A DNA stretch of 64,000 nucleotides from Prorocentrum cordatum (GCA_963575745.1 CAUYUJ010005044.1:1-64000), one strand, 5' to 3'; counted from the stretch's first letter, positions 19,650 through 30,115 are shown. Numbers and translations: made by a program. The notes: a model not told the origin generated them from the sequence alone.

Positions 19650-19677
19650 TCACAATCATTCCCGTGCATCACTTACA
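19611..19677 (-). repeat. Split direct repeat B2 (outer 5' end)
   Basis: 67 bp identical to B1. In coding orientation the element starts TGTAAGTGATGCACGGG. The first ATG of the small leading ORF (19,649) lies within the repeat. Confidence 0.95.
19625..19676 (-). other. Intron-like segment inside terminal repeat B2
   Basis: Reading the minus strand, GTAAGT lies one base inside the element end and TTTATCTCACAG|G ends 52 nt later. These match canonical donor and acceptor sites. This could be a minimal intron, a trans-splice acceptor or coincidence. Confidence 0.3.
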
Positions 19678-20470
19678 GGGCTGATTTTGGAAGCCTTTTG
19701 GCGCCTCAGGGTGGCGTTTTGGCGCCTCCTGGGATATGTTGGGCCGGAAGCTCGGAATTCGAGAGTGGCTTTCTCCTTCTGGGACCCCTCTCGAAGTCGT
19801 CTTGGGGTTCTCTTGGGCCGTCTTGGGGCCGTCCTGAGCCACTCGTGCGCAGCCTTGGAGCGCTCCCGGAGGCCTCCTAGGCCGTCTTGGAGGCCTCTTG
19901 GGCCGTCTTGGACGCGGTGAAAGCCCAAGATGCGAACATGCGAAAAATATACGTTTTCCCATAGGAATGGCACGATTTTTGTTTCTTGGACCTCTCTTGG
20001 GGTGCCTCTCGGAACGTCTTGGGGTGCTTTTGGGAGCCTTTTGGCGCCTCTTGGCGGCATTTTGGCGCCTCCTGGAGCCTCTTGGGCCGGAAGCTCGGAA
20101 TTCGAGGTTGGCTTTCTCCGTCTGGGACCCCTCTCGAACTCGTCTTGGGGCTCTCTTCGGCCGTCTTGGGGCCGTCCTGGGACACTCGTGCGCAGCCTTG
20201 GAGCGCTCCCGGAGGCCTCGTAGACCGTCTTGGGCGCCTCTTGGGCCGTCTTGGACGCGGTGAAAACCCAAGAGGCGAACATGCGAAAAAAATACGTTTT
20301 CCCATAGGAATGGCACGATTTTTGCTTCTTGGGCCTCTCTTGGGCTGCCTCTCGAAGCGTCTTGGAGGCTTCTGGGACCTTCTTGGTGTCATAATAGGCG
20401 TCTTGGAAGGCATCTGGAGCCATCGGAGCGCGTTTCGAAGCCGCCTGCGAACGATCTTGGACGGCGTCCG
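19678..20470. repeat. S2 satellite, 343-bp higher-order unit
   Basis: It resumes the array interrupted at 13,224. The core CGGTGAAA...TACGTTTTCCCATAGG occurs at 19,915 and again at 20,258, giving a 343-bp period with CTTGGG-type subrepeats between. It includes the uninterrupted version of the YR insertion site at about 20,012-20,030. Confidence 0.9.
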
Positions 20471-20554
20471 GCGGTCCGACGAGCCTCCGGGCCCCCCGGA
20501 GCCCACATTTGCGGTCGGGGTCCCGGCCCCGGGCCCCCGGACCCGGTGCGCCGT

Positions 20555-20710
20555 TATATGTATATATATATATATATATACATATATAGATGCATGTATG
20601 TCTGCCTGCCTGCATGCATGAATGCATGCATGCATGCATGTAGGTATGTGTAGGCATGTGTATGTCTGCATGCATGCATGCATGCATGCATGCATGCATG
20701 CATGCATGCA

Positions 20711-20778
<68 letters not shown>

Positions 20779-20880
20779 GGTCTGTGTGTATGTATGTATG
20801 TATGTATGTATGTATGTATGTATGCATGCATGCATGCATGCATGCATGCATGCATGCATGTATGTATGTATGTATACATC
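20555..20880. repeat. (TA)n, (GCAT)n, (CTGT)n, (GTAT)n microsatellites
   Basis: Adjacent tetranucleotide blocks: GCATGCAT near 20,620-20,710, TGTC 20,711-20,778, TATG 20,785-20,822, GCAT again, then TATG to 20,875. Confidence 0.97.
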
Positions 20881-21400
20881 CATTTCCGAAATCGGACCTC
20901 CGAATCCCAGGCGCCCGGGACCCTCTGGACCCCCCGGATCCGTGGCCCTGGGGACCCCCTGGACGCCCCTGCAGGAGGCCCTCCAAGCGTTCCAGTGCTC
21001 CTGGAAGCCCTTGCTGGGCTTAGGCAACGGGCCCAAATCGGTCAGGAGGGCGGCCGAACGCCCCCCCGAGGGCCCCAAGAGGCCCCAGCCGCCCTCCAGG
21101 CATCACCAGACGCCCGAAGACGACCGAAAGAAGACCCCCAAGAGGCTTCCCAAAGGCAGAAAACAGTGTTCTTCGATGCTTTTTGCATGATCTTGGGAAT
21201 ACCCTGCTCTTCGGTCTTCTGGGCGTCCGAGATCGCCTGGGAGGCTCGAACATCGCCACAAAACCATTTGCAAGGGCTTCCAGGCAGTCCCAGAGAGCCC
21301 CAAGACGGCACAACAGGCTTCCAAGATGGCCTAAGAGAGCCCCATGACGCCCCAAGATGGCCTCAATACGCCCTCCGACATGGAGGAAGGATGCCGAGTA
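20881..21400. repeat. S2-like CCAAGA-type sequence
   Basis: GC-rich with degenerate CCCCCAAGAGG and GGCCCCAAG words in the orientation opposite to 12.8-13.2 kb. Around 21,150-21,230 lies a less repetitive AT-richer core. No gene recognised. Confidence 0.6.
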
Positions 21401-21574
21401 ACATTATTCAGAACGGCGATGCCGGAAAAAGAAGCAATACGCTATTGATAATCTGTCTGTTTGGCCTTCCTGCCATTCCGCCTGTATACCAAACTTCAAG
21501 GACCAAGGTGCATGGCGCGAAGCGCCAATGCGGTCTTGTAAAAAATGTGTGTATGTATATAAAAGGGATATACT

Positions 21575-21644
21575 CAGAGAGGGGGAGAGAGAGAGAGAGA
21601 GAGAGATAGAGGAAGAGAGAGAGAGAGAGAGAACAAACGAGAGA

Positions 21645-21690
<46 letters not shown>

Positions 21691-21735
21691 ACAAGGAATA
21701 GAGAGAGAGAGAGAGATAAGGAGAGAGAGCGGGAG
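21575..21735. repeat. (GA)n microsatellite
   Basis: Imperfect GAGAGA tract of about 150 bp. The preceding 21,400-21,570 holds nothing recognisable. Confidence 0.95.
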
Positions 21736-21902
21736 ATCTATGTCGGTCTACATTACTTCACGCACCGAACTACACCTGCAAACCAACAAGAAAACATTAC
21801 ACCGTAAAGCAAGTAGGAGCACATGCAATTGAAACCACCAAAAACGCCGTACCATTCAAACAATGTGATCTCAATACAACGGAAAGCAGCAAGAAATCAT
21901 GA

Positions 21903-22072
21903 CTGTGATTCCTACTGATTCCTATTGAATCCTAGCGTTTCCTCTCAATTCCTATTGATTCCTGTTGATTACTCTTGATTCTCAACGACTCCTAATGATT
22001 CCTATTGGGTTCGATTGCTTGCTCATGTCTCCTAATGATTCCTATTGGCTCCGATTGTTTCCGACATTTTTT
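21903..22072 (+). repeat. (GATTCCTAxx)n short tandem array
   Basis: About 13 degenerate copies of TGATTCCTATT. The reverse-complement version lies at 24,311-24,425, so the two arrays face each other around the S1 array and the MITE-like unit. Confidence 0.85.
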
Positions 22073-22089
22073 CCCCAACCAACCTGTGT

Positions 22090-23468
22090 TGTTGGGTCCT
22101 CGTTTTGAAGTGACAGCGCCGCGCGTCTCTCTTCCTCCTCCTCCTCCTCCTCCTCCTCCTCCCGCTGCCCTCCCTCCCTCACCCCATCATCAGCATAACC
22201 GTCACCATCATCATCGTCATCATCATCATCACCATCATCATCACCTCACACGGTTCGTGGCCCCATAGGGAGCTCCACCGAAAGCCCCAATGGCTTTGTC
22301 CTCATGCGTCACCTCCACCCAAGTCGGCACACCCTCACACGGTTCGTGGCACCATAGGAAACTCCACCGAACGCCCCAATGGTTGCGTCCTCATGCGTCA
22401 CCACCACCCATTACGGGACACCCCTCACACGGTTCGTGGCCCCATCGGGAGCTCCACCGAAAGCCACAGTGGCTGCGTCCGCATGCGTCACCGCCACCCA
22501 TCACGGCACACCCCTCACACGGTTCGTGGCCCCATAAGGAGCTCCACCGAAGGCTCCAGTGGCAGCGTCCGCATGCGTCACCGCCACCCAGGACAGCGCT
22601 TCGTGGCCCCATAGGGAGCTCCACCGAAGGCTCCAGCGGCAGGGTCCGCATGCGCCGCCGCCACCCAGGGACAGCGTTTCGTGGCCCCATCGGGAGCTCC
22701 ACTCAAGGCTCTAGTGGCAGGGCCCAAATGCGCCACCGCCACACAGGGACAGCGCTTCGTGGCCCCATAAGCAGCTCCACCCAAGGCTCCAGTGGCAGGG
22801 TCCGCATGTGTCACCGCCACCCAGATAGCGTTTCGTGGCCCCATAGGCAGCTCCACCGAAGGCTCCAGTGGCAGGGCCCGCATGCGTCACCCCCACCCGG
22901 GACAGCGTTTCGTGGCCTCATAGGGGGCTCCATCGAAGGCTCCAGTGGCAGGGTCCGCATGCGTCACCGCCACCCAGGACAGCGTTTCGTGGCCCAATAA
23001 GCAGCTCCACCGAAAGCTCCAGTGGCAGGGTCCGCATGCGTCACCGCCACCCAGGAAGGCGTTTCGCGGCCCCATGGGGAATTCCACCGAAGTCTCCAGT
23101 GGCAGGGTCCGCATGCGTCACCGCCACCCAGGGCAGCGCTTCGTGGCCCCATGGGGAGCTCCACCGAAGGCTCCAGTGACAGCGTCCGCATGCGTCACCG
23201 CCACCCCTCACACGGTTCGTGGCCCCATAAGGAGTCCCGCCGAAGGCCCCATTGGGAGGGTCCGCATGCGTCACCGCCACCCAGGACAGCGTTCCGTGGC
23301 CCCATAGGGGGCTCCACCGAAGGCTCCATTGGCAGGGTCCGAATGCGTCCGCGCCGCCGATTTCGGCGCACCCCTCGGACGCTTCGTGGCCCCATAGGGA
23401 GCTCCACCGAACGCGGTACCCACAATGCGGCACTCGCAGTTGCATTGGTTGGGTCCTTCGTCAGGTTA
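22090..23468. repeat. Satellite S1, array 2, with conserved head and tail
   Basis: The head at 22,090-22,112 contains GTTGGGTCCTCGTTTTGAAG, followed by CCT and CAT triplet runs. About fourteen 75-80 bp units of the TTCGTGGCCCCATAGGGAG type follow. The tail at 23,413-23,468 contains TTGGTTGGGTCCTTCG. The head and tail thus share TTGGGTCCT in direct orientation. Confidence 0.9.
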
Positions 23469-23493
23469 TTGTGTAAGACATAAAGAAAAAGAC

Positions 23494-24235
23494 AAGACAC
23501 GAGAGACAGGGTTGGAGGAGGAGGAGGAGGAGGAGGAGGGGGCCTCTTCCGTCGCGCGAAGCTTTTTGTGTCTCCGAGAGAGAGATTCAGAAGGATTACT
23601 TGTTTGTTTCCCGTTGGGTTTGATTTTGTTTTATGCAGAACAGTCGCAGGTTTCCATAGCATTGAACCACGAACCCTGTGACCCTGCCAAAAAAACAACC
23701 AACAACGACAATAACAAAAAGCAGTCAAACACACATTTGAACATACAACAGACATCAACAAGTGTTCGGCATGTGAGATGGGGGGATTTGGGGGGCGCGG
23801 GCCAGACTTCTGCCGGGGTCTCCCGCCTCGGAAACCGAAACCATGCTCTTTGTCGGAAATATCACACATTCTGTTCTTTCGTGATATCACAAATTTCGTG
23901 GTCCAAAACTAACGGGACCTGTGACTGTTATTGAACAACCAACTTCGCCCCTCCTCCCTCTTCTGCCCTCCCCGCTACTTCCCGCTCGGATCTGGAAAAC
24001 ATTTGATTTTTGTTTTGACGTGAGTTGCAAGATGTTTGATGTTGTCTTTTGTTCTTTCTTTGTGATTCCAACAGTTTCGTGGTCCAAGATGAGGGAAACC
24101 TGCGACGATCATTTCGAAACAAATCAAAGCCACTTGGAAATCAATAACCCTTTAGACTCTCTCAAGAAACAAAAAAACTTCGCGCGACGGAAAAGCCCCC
24201 CCGCTCCTCCACCCCTGTCTCTATATCTTTCTCTC
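23494..24235. mobile_element. MITE-like unit with ~75-bp inverted repeats
   Basis: The left end reads GAGACAGGGTTGGAGGAG, a GGA run, then CTTCCGTCGCGCGAAGCTTT to about 23,585. Its reverse complement, with mismatches, lies at about 24,155-24,235 (AACTTCGCGCGACGGAAAAG then CCACCCCTGTCTC). The ~570-bp interior has no transposase but holds a ~55-bp direct duplication around TTTCGTGGTCCAA (23,872 and 24,050). Target duplications are unclear because the flanks are purine-rich. Confidence 0.7.
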
Positions 24236-24310
24236 TTTCTCTATCTCTCTCTCCTTCTATCTCCCTCTCTCTCTCTTCCCCCTCTCTCTGTCTTTCTCGT
24301 TCTCTCTTCA

Positions 24311-24425
24311 TCAATGGGAGTCAATGGGAACCAAGTGGAATCAATTGAAATCAACAGAAAACAATGGGGATCACTAGGAACCACTAGGAATCAATCAGAA
24401 TCGCTGGGAATCGTTCGGGACACAT
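24311..24425 (-). repeat. (GATTCCTAxx)n array, inverted copy
   Basis: Plus strand reads GGAATCAATCAGAATCG-type words, the reverse complement of the array at 21,903-22,072. Confidence 0.8.
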
Positions 24426-24639
24426 GTCTATCAATCATAAGCCATGGGAATCTCGCCGGGAAGACCTCTACGAACGCCTCCGAAACAAGACGGCCTGCGC
24501 CGGGGTGCCGCCCCTCCGTCCGACTGTCCTTACGCACCGCCCCCGCCGTGCCAAAGTGCAGGTGCTACGCGCCAGGACACTTTGGCCAATGCTCTTGGCA
24601 ATCCACTCGTGCATGGACGCTCTCTCCTCTTCCCGCTCC

Positions 24640-25440
24640 AAGGGGGCACCAAGAAGGACCAGAGAGGCCCCCGAGACGGCCTCCGAGGGCGTCAGACAAG
24701 CCGAGAGCCCTTCTAAGACTGCCCAGGAAGCTCCAAAAGGCCCCCACGAGGCCCCCCAAAGGCACCACGAAGACCCCTCTGGAGGCCCTCGGGAGGCCCC
24801 CAGGAGGCCCCAAGAGGTCCCAAGAGTGTCCCAAGAGAGCCACTGGGGGGCCCCACGGGGCCCGCTGAGGGGGCCTCCTGGGACCTCCTGGTGCCTCCTG
24901 GCGCCTCCTGGGGCCTCCTGTGGCCTCCTGGGCGCTCCTGTGGCCTCTTGGCCTCCTGGTGCCCCGTGAGCCTCTCCAGGGACCCCCCGAAACCCTTCCA
25001 GGAGCCCCCGACCTCTTCGGGCCTCGTGGGGTGTCCTGAATGATTCCTGGTGCCTCCTGTTTCTGATGCCTCCCGTGGCGTTCTGGGGTTTCCCGCAGAA
25101 TCACTGGGCCTTCCAAGGCCTCTTGAAGCGTCCTGACGCTTCCGGGGGCCTCATCGAGTAACGCCTGGGGACTTTCAGAAGCTTCCTGGGTGGCTCCTGA
25201 CGCCCCCTGTAGTTTCATGTGGCCTCCCAGAGGGTCTTGTCTGGATTACTAGGCAGCTGTGGGGCCTCCTGGGGCATCCTGCGGGCTCCTGAAGCTTCCT
25301 GTTGCCTCCTGTGGCCTTCTGGGGCAGCACGGGGCATCCTGTAGCCCTCTGGTGCCTCCTGCGCTTGGGGCGTCACAGTGCCTCCTGGACCTTCCTGGAG
25401 CTTCCTGGGGTCCCGGAAGACTCCCGAGGCTTCCTGTAGC
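24640..25440. repeat. S2-like array, C-rich then G/T-rich halves
   Basis: GAGGCCCCCAAGAGG-type units at 24,640-24,850 switch to GGGGCCTCCTGG-type units at 24,860-25,440. The halves are roughly inverted relative to each other. No gene. Confidence 0.8.
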
Positions 25441-25456
25441 TCCCAACCATCCTGTG

Positions 25457-26702
25457 GAGTTGGGTCCTCGCTTTGAAGAGACGGTCCCTGCGTTCCTCCT
25501 CCTCCCTCCTCCCCCTCCTTCCTCCCTGCGTTTCACCCACCCAGTACAGCGCTTCGTGGCCCCATAGGGAGCTCCACACCCCTCACACGTTTCGTGGCCC
25601 CATAGGGAGCTGCACCGAAGGCCCCAGTGCCACCGCCCGCATGCGTCCCCCACACCAATTTCGGAACACCCCTCACGCTTCGTGGCCCCACAAGGAGCTC
25701 CACCGAAGGTCCCAGTGCCACCGCCCGCATGCGTCCCCCACACCCATTTCGGCACACCGCTCACACGTTTCGTGGTCCCAGAGGAAGCTGCACCGAAGGC
25801 CCCAATGCCACCGCCCGCATGCGTCCCCCACGCCCATTTCGGCACACCCCTCACACGTTTCGTGGTCCCATAGGAAGCTCGACAAAGGCGCCAATGCCAC
25901 CACCTGCATGCGTCACCCACACCCATTCCGTTACACCCCTCATACGTTTCGTGGCCCCATACAAAGCCCCACCGGAGGCCCCAATGCCAACGCCCGCATG
26001 CGTCCCCCACACCCATTTCGGCACACCCCTCACACGTTTCGTGGCCCCATAGGGAGCTGCACCAAAGGCCCCAGTGCCACCGCCCGCATGCGTCACCCTC
26101 ACCCACTTGGGCACACCCCTCATACGTTTCGTGGTCCCATAGGGAGCTCCACCGAATGCCCCATTGCCACCGCCCGCATGCGTCACCCACGCCCATTCTG
26201 GCACACCCCTCACGCGTTTCGTGGCCCCAAAGGACGCTCCACAAAAGGCGCCAATACCACTACCTGCGTGCGTCACCCACACCCATTCCGTTACACCTCT
26301 CACACGTTTCGTGGTCCCATACAAAGCCCCACCGGAGGCCCCAATGCCAACGCACGCATGCGTCACCCACACCCATTTCGGCGCACCCCTCACGCGTTTC
26401 ATGGCCCCATAGGGAGCTCCACCGACGGCCCCAGTGGCTGCGTTTGCATGCGCCCACCGCATTCATTTCGGCACACCCCTCACACGCTTCGCGGCCCCAT
26501 AGGGAGCTCCACCGACGGCCCCAGTGGCTGCGTTCGCATGCGCCCACCGCACCTTTTTCGGCACGCCTCTCACGCGTTTCGTGGCCCCATTGGGAATTCC
26601 ACCGACGGCCCCAGCGGCTGCTTTAGCATGCGCCCGCCGGACAAATTTTGGCACCAACGACGGTACTCACAACCGCATGTGGTTGGGTCCTTCGCCAGGC
26701 TA
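25457..26702. repeat. Satellite S1, array 3, with conserved head and tail
   Basis: The head at 25,457-25,490 has GTTGGGTCCTCGCTTTGAAG then CCTCCT. About twelve ~90-bp units with ATTTCGGCACACCCCTCACA and TTCGTGGCCCCATAGGGAG follow. The tail at 26,661-26,702 matches array 1. Repeat-encoded open frames of up to 419 codons run through it on both strands and are not genes. Confidence 0.9.
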
Positions 26703-27480
26703 AGTTTTGAAGCGTCTTTGGGCTTTATGTAGCCCTCCGGGGCCTCCAAGTCCCACTCCAACCTTACTGCACAGAACATGTTGGATACCCCGTGGCCTCA
26801 ATCCGCCACAATGCCTGCACAAAGTTGCCGTGTTAGAACCTGGGCTGGCACGGGAACGGAAAGAGCGGTTCTGTGGAGCGGAAGTGTTACATTGTCTCAA
26901 CTTGTCGTAACCGTTCTTGGAGGCCTCTTGGGGGGGCCGTCCTGGCTCTTGGACCGTCTTGGGGGGCTTGGACCAGCTTGGGGCGCCCGCGGGGCCCTCT
27001 TGGAAACATCCTGTGGCCCCATTGGCGCTCTCCTGGGAGCCTCTTGGGCCTCTGTGGGGCCCTCCTTGGCCCGTCTTGGGGCTGTCGTGGGGCGTCTTGA
27101 AGCTCCGTTGGGATGTTCTCAGGCCCTTTAGGGAGCCTCTGGAGACGTGTTGGGGCGACCTCGGAGGCCCAAAGGGCGTCTTTGGCAGCTCTTGGCCATC
27201 AAAGGCGAACCCCCGAAGCCGTCGAAAGCCTAAGGGAAATCGACTGTTTTTGCCTTTGGAATCCCTCTTGGAGGTCCTCGTGGGGGCCTCTTGGGGCGTC
27301 TGGGGGCTTCTGAGGCCGTCTCGGGGCCACCGTCGCCCCTCCCAGAGCGCTCCTGGGTCGTCTTGGGCCTCTGGGGCGTCTCTCGGACCGTCTTGGAGAT
27401 ATCTGAAGTCGTCTTGGGAGTCTTGTCTCGTGGACCGTCCTGGGCCTAAAAAACCGCCAACATGGCCTCTGGAGGGCGTG
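26703..27480. repeat. S2-like array with central core
   Basis: Spacer to about 26,905, then CTTGGG-type units to 27,180, a core (27,190-27,265, GAAAGCCTAAGGGAAATCG) and more units to 27,450. It has the same unit-core-unit plan as 12.8-13.2 kb but a diverged core. No gene. Confidence 0.7.
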
Positions 27481-27726
27481 TTAGAAAAATCTGCGCGGTC
27501 CACCCCCTCCCGGACCCCCCCATTGGGGCTAAAGCCCTGTGCAGAACTGCTCTCGCTAGCGCTCTTTCCGTCATGCTGCTTTGGTCGCTCTAGGAAGTTT
27601 TTTAATCGTTTCTAGGGCCTACCCCCCCAACGAATCCCTTGAAACTAGCCCCCCTGGCATTCCTTTCGACCTCCAGACGGCCTCATTTCATTTCGGCCTC
27701 CAGACGGCCCCAGGAGGCCCTCATGA

Positions 27727-28371
27727 TACGATCGAAGACGAAGAGGGCGGGTATCGAAGGTTCGGGATATACGTGCTGAGTGGTACGAGAGCAGATGAGA
27801 GCGAACAATATTAAAGTTATTGTTGAATTCTCATTCCTGAAGAACCAAGGTTGTTGATCCCCCTCTGCCCGGTAACCATTGCATTTTTGCATGAAAGTAC
27901 TTCTCCCAGGGTGCACACCCTGTCTTTTACATGGGTAAACTGGGTGTCACCAAACTGGGACACGGGCCCCTGGTTTACAACAGCCAAATCGCGCTCTCGC
28001 GCGGGACTTACTCACACTTTTTGCAGGAGTCGCGTTCTCGCGTGGGACTTCTTCGCAATCTATTCATGCGCCGCGCCCTCGACACGCATGAATCACGCTC
28101 TCGCTGTAGATTTCCGTACGAGTTATTTGGGAATCGCGCTATCGCTCCAGACTTCCTCGCGATTCATGCAGGACGCACGCTTCAGCAACCCGCCTGACCC
28201 TTGTCCCTTCCTGCCATCCGTCCTCTCTTCCACTGCCTTAGGGGCTGCGAGAAATACACGTTGCAGGTAAGAAAAATAAACCCCTAAGGGGGTACGATCG
28301 AAGACGAAGAGGGCGGGTATCGCGGGTTTGGAAATACTTGTTGAATGGCACGCGAACAGATAAGAGCGAAC
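27727..28371. repeat. ~80-bp direct repeats flanking a short tandem array
   Basis: TACGATCGAAGACGAAGAGG and the following ~60 bp occur at 27,727 and 28,293, 566 bp apart. Between them, AATCGCGCTCTCGCGCGGGA-like units recur at about 27,987, 28,029, 28,090 and 28,132. No coding signal; possibly solo terminal repeats. Confidence 0.75.
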
Positions 28372-28382
28372 AGTCTTACCAT

Positions 28383-28477
28383 GATTGTTGTTGTTGCTGA
28401 TGCTGTTATTGCTGCTGTGGTTGATGCTGTTGTTGTTGTGGTTGTGGTTGTGGTTGTGGTTGTGGTTGTTGTTGAAG

Positions 28478-28508
<31 letters not shown>

Positions 28509-28538
28509 CATTGCTGTTGTTGTTGTTGTTGCTGTTGC

Positions 28539-28600
<62 letters not shown>

Positions 28601-28610
28601 GTTGTTGTTG
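28383..28610. repeat. (GTT)n microsatellite
   Basis: About 220 bp of GTT with GTG and GCT variants. Poly-Val/Leu/Asn open frames are repeat translations. Confidence 0.97.
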
Positions 28611-29514
28611 TGTCGGGAGATGTCTGGGTCACCACCTTCTCCTTCCTTCTCCAGCTCATCTGGGCGGCCAATCCCGCCCGCCTCGTCGAATCTCCCGTCG
28701 GTCGCGTTCACCTGCGACGCGAGCAGGCGCGCTTGCGCTGGCGACTGCTGCTGAACTATGTAGCACCCCGCAGTTGCGGACAAGAGCGAGAAGACGGGCG
28801 CGGAGTGGGTCGCGGGGTGGGTCGCGGAAGGTCGGGCGAGGACGACTACAACCCCGAACAACAAACAACACATAACACACAACAAACGACAAGCAACAAT
28901 CCGGGCCACGGCAACCCACTTCGATCACACACCCAGGGGCAACAAATGAACGGTCGGCCGCCTCACTCTGACTTCTGCCGGGCCAATTCCTGCTGCAACT
29001 CCTCCTCCTCCTCATCCTCCTCCTCCTCCTCCTCCTGCTTCTCGATCCTCGAGGATCCAGGTTGTCCCACGTTGTTGGCCTTTGCTGGGCCTCGGGGGAG
29101 CTCCAGGGACCGCCTCCTCCTCCTCGTCATCCTCCTGCTTCGCCTCCCCTGTTATTGTACCTGCGCTTCTCGTCGTCCGCCTCCTACCCATTCCCTGCTG
29201 GAAGCCTCTCCGCCTCCACCTCCACCTTCACTGCCACCAACTGCTCTTGCTCCCCTGCCTCCTGATCACCCATCCTCCTGTGCAATAGCAGCGTTGCCGA
29301 CCGCGGCTGCACGAGATGCTCCGTCATCATATCAGGGGCAAACGCGCGGCCTCCGAACATTGGCTGGCATTTAAGATCTGGCCCCCTCCAGGACATGGAA
29401 TGAGTTCCTGGTGCGGGAGACTAGATCAGGTGAACATTGTTGGTAATGACTTTTGAGTGCACGTCGACAAATCGGAAGCGCGTACGCGCGCAAACGCATG
29501 CGCAGGCACGCCCT
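28611..29514. other. Unassigned sequence with short CTC runs
   Basis: No gene recognised. CTCCTC runs near 29,000-29,030 and elsewhere. Open frames merge into the GTT repeat. Confidence 0.5.
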
Positions 29515-29752
29515 CCTGATGGGGTTCGGGCTCGGGCTCGGTCTCAAGCTCGCGCTTGTGCTCGGGCTCAGGGTCGGGCTCGCGCTCGGGCTTGGGCTCG
29601 CGCTCGCGCGCGAATATTTGCGCGCGCACGCGCGCACGAACGCGCGCGCGCGCGCACGAACGCGCACGAACGCGCACGAACGCGCACGCTCGCGCACGCT
29701 CGCGTACGCTCGCGCACGTGCGCACGCTCACGTACACGCGCACGCGGACTGC
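29515..29752. repeat. Alternating purine-pyrimidine CG-rich tract
   Basis: GCTCGGGCTCG units pass into CGCGCACGAACGCGCACG and CTCGCGCACG units, nearly perfect alternating purine-pyrimidine over about 130 bp, which favours Z-DNA. Confidence 0.9.
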
Positions 29753-29863
29753 CCCCGTTTGAGGGCGAGGCGTGGCTACTATGCTAAGACACCCACCTGT
29801 GAGCCCCGCACCTCACCCCCGACCTTATGGATACTTTCACAGCCCTAAGATGCCCTAAGCGGG

Positions 29864-30115
29864 ATGTGGTTCCAGCGCCCAGTTTTTACGAAGGAGAATG
29901 ATTTTAGCACGTTATGCCGTCAAAAAGGGTGGGTTCCGAACAATGGTGCCCACGGCGTGGGCTGCAGCACCCCGTTTCGACGGGGAAAAGCCGCTCCAGC
30001 AGGTGGCGCCGTCAAGCAGGATGGGTTCCAGCACCCATGCCTTCGAGTGACACTGGCTCCGGCAGCCTGCAGCGTGGGTTCCAGCACCCAGTTCTGACGA
30101 GGGACAGCCGCTCCA
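29864..30115. repeat. Short tandem array, GGTTCCAGCACCC units
   Basis: GGTTCCAGCACCCAGTT-type words recur at about 29,868, 29,932, 30,021 and 30,078 with a diverged ~60-90 bp period, alternating with AGCCGCTCCAGCAG. Confidence 0.75.

Larger units (their letters stand above)
13225..19677 (-). mobile_element. Complete YR retrotransposon (Ngaro/PAT-like) with methyltransferase-like domain
   Basis: A 6453-bp element with split direct repeats. In coding orientation: terminal repeat B2, open frames for a Cys-rich membrane protein, Gag, RT-RNase H, tyrosine recombinase and methyltransferase-like domain, then A2, B1, a 39-bp spacer and A1. This is the A1-ORFs-B1-A2-B2 plan of Ngaro/PAT-type elements with relabelled ends. 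Ends are set by the repeats and by an empty-site relative: the flanks (..GGAACGTCTT | GGG..) align with the uninterrupted satellite at about 20,012-20,030. There is no target-site duplication, as expected for recombinase insertion. Repeat copies match perfectly and no domain has an internal stop, implying a recent insertion. Confidence 0.93.

Noticed and set aside
22250-23400. CRISPR-like regular repeats
   Set aside because: Units are contiguous and diverged, without unique spacers, in a eukaryotic satellite context.
25473-26732. 419-codon His/Pro-rich open frame
   Set aside because: It follows the ~90-bp period of satellite S1; equivalent frames exist on the other strand.
29437-29848. Arg/Ala-rich ORFs on both strands
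   Set aside because: Translations of a CG-rich alternating purine-pyrimidine repeat.
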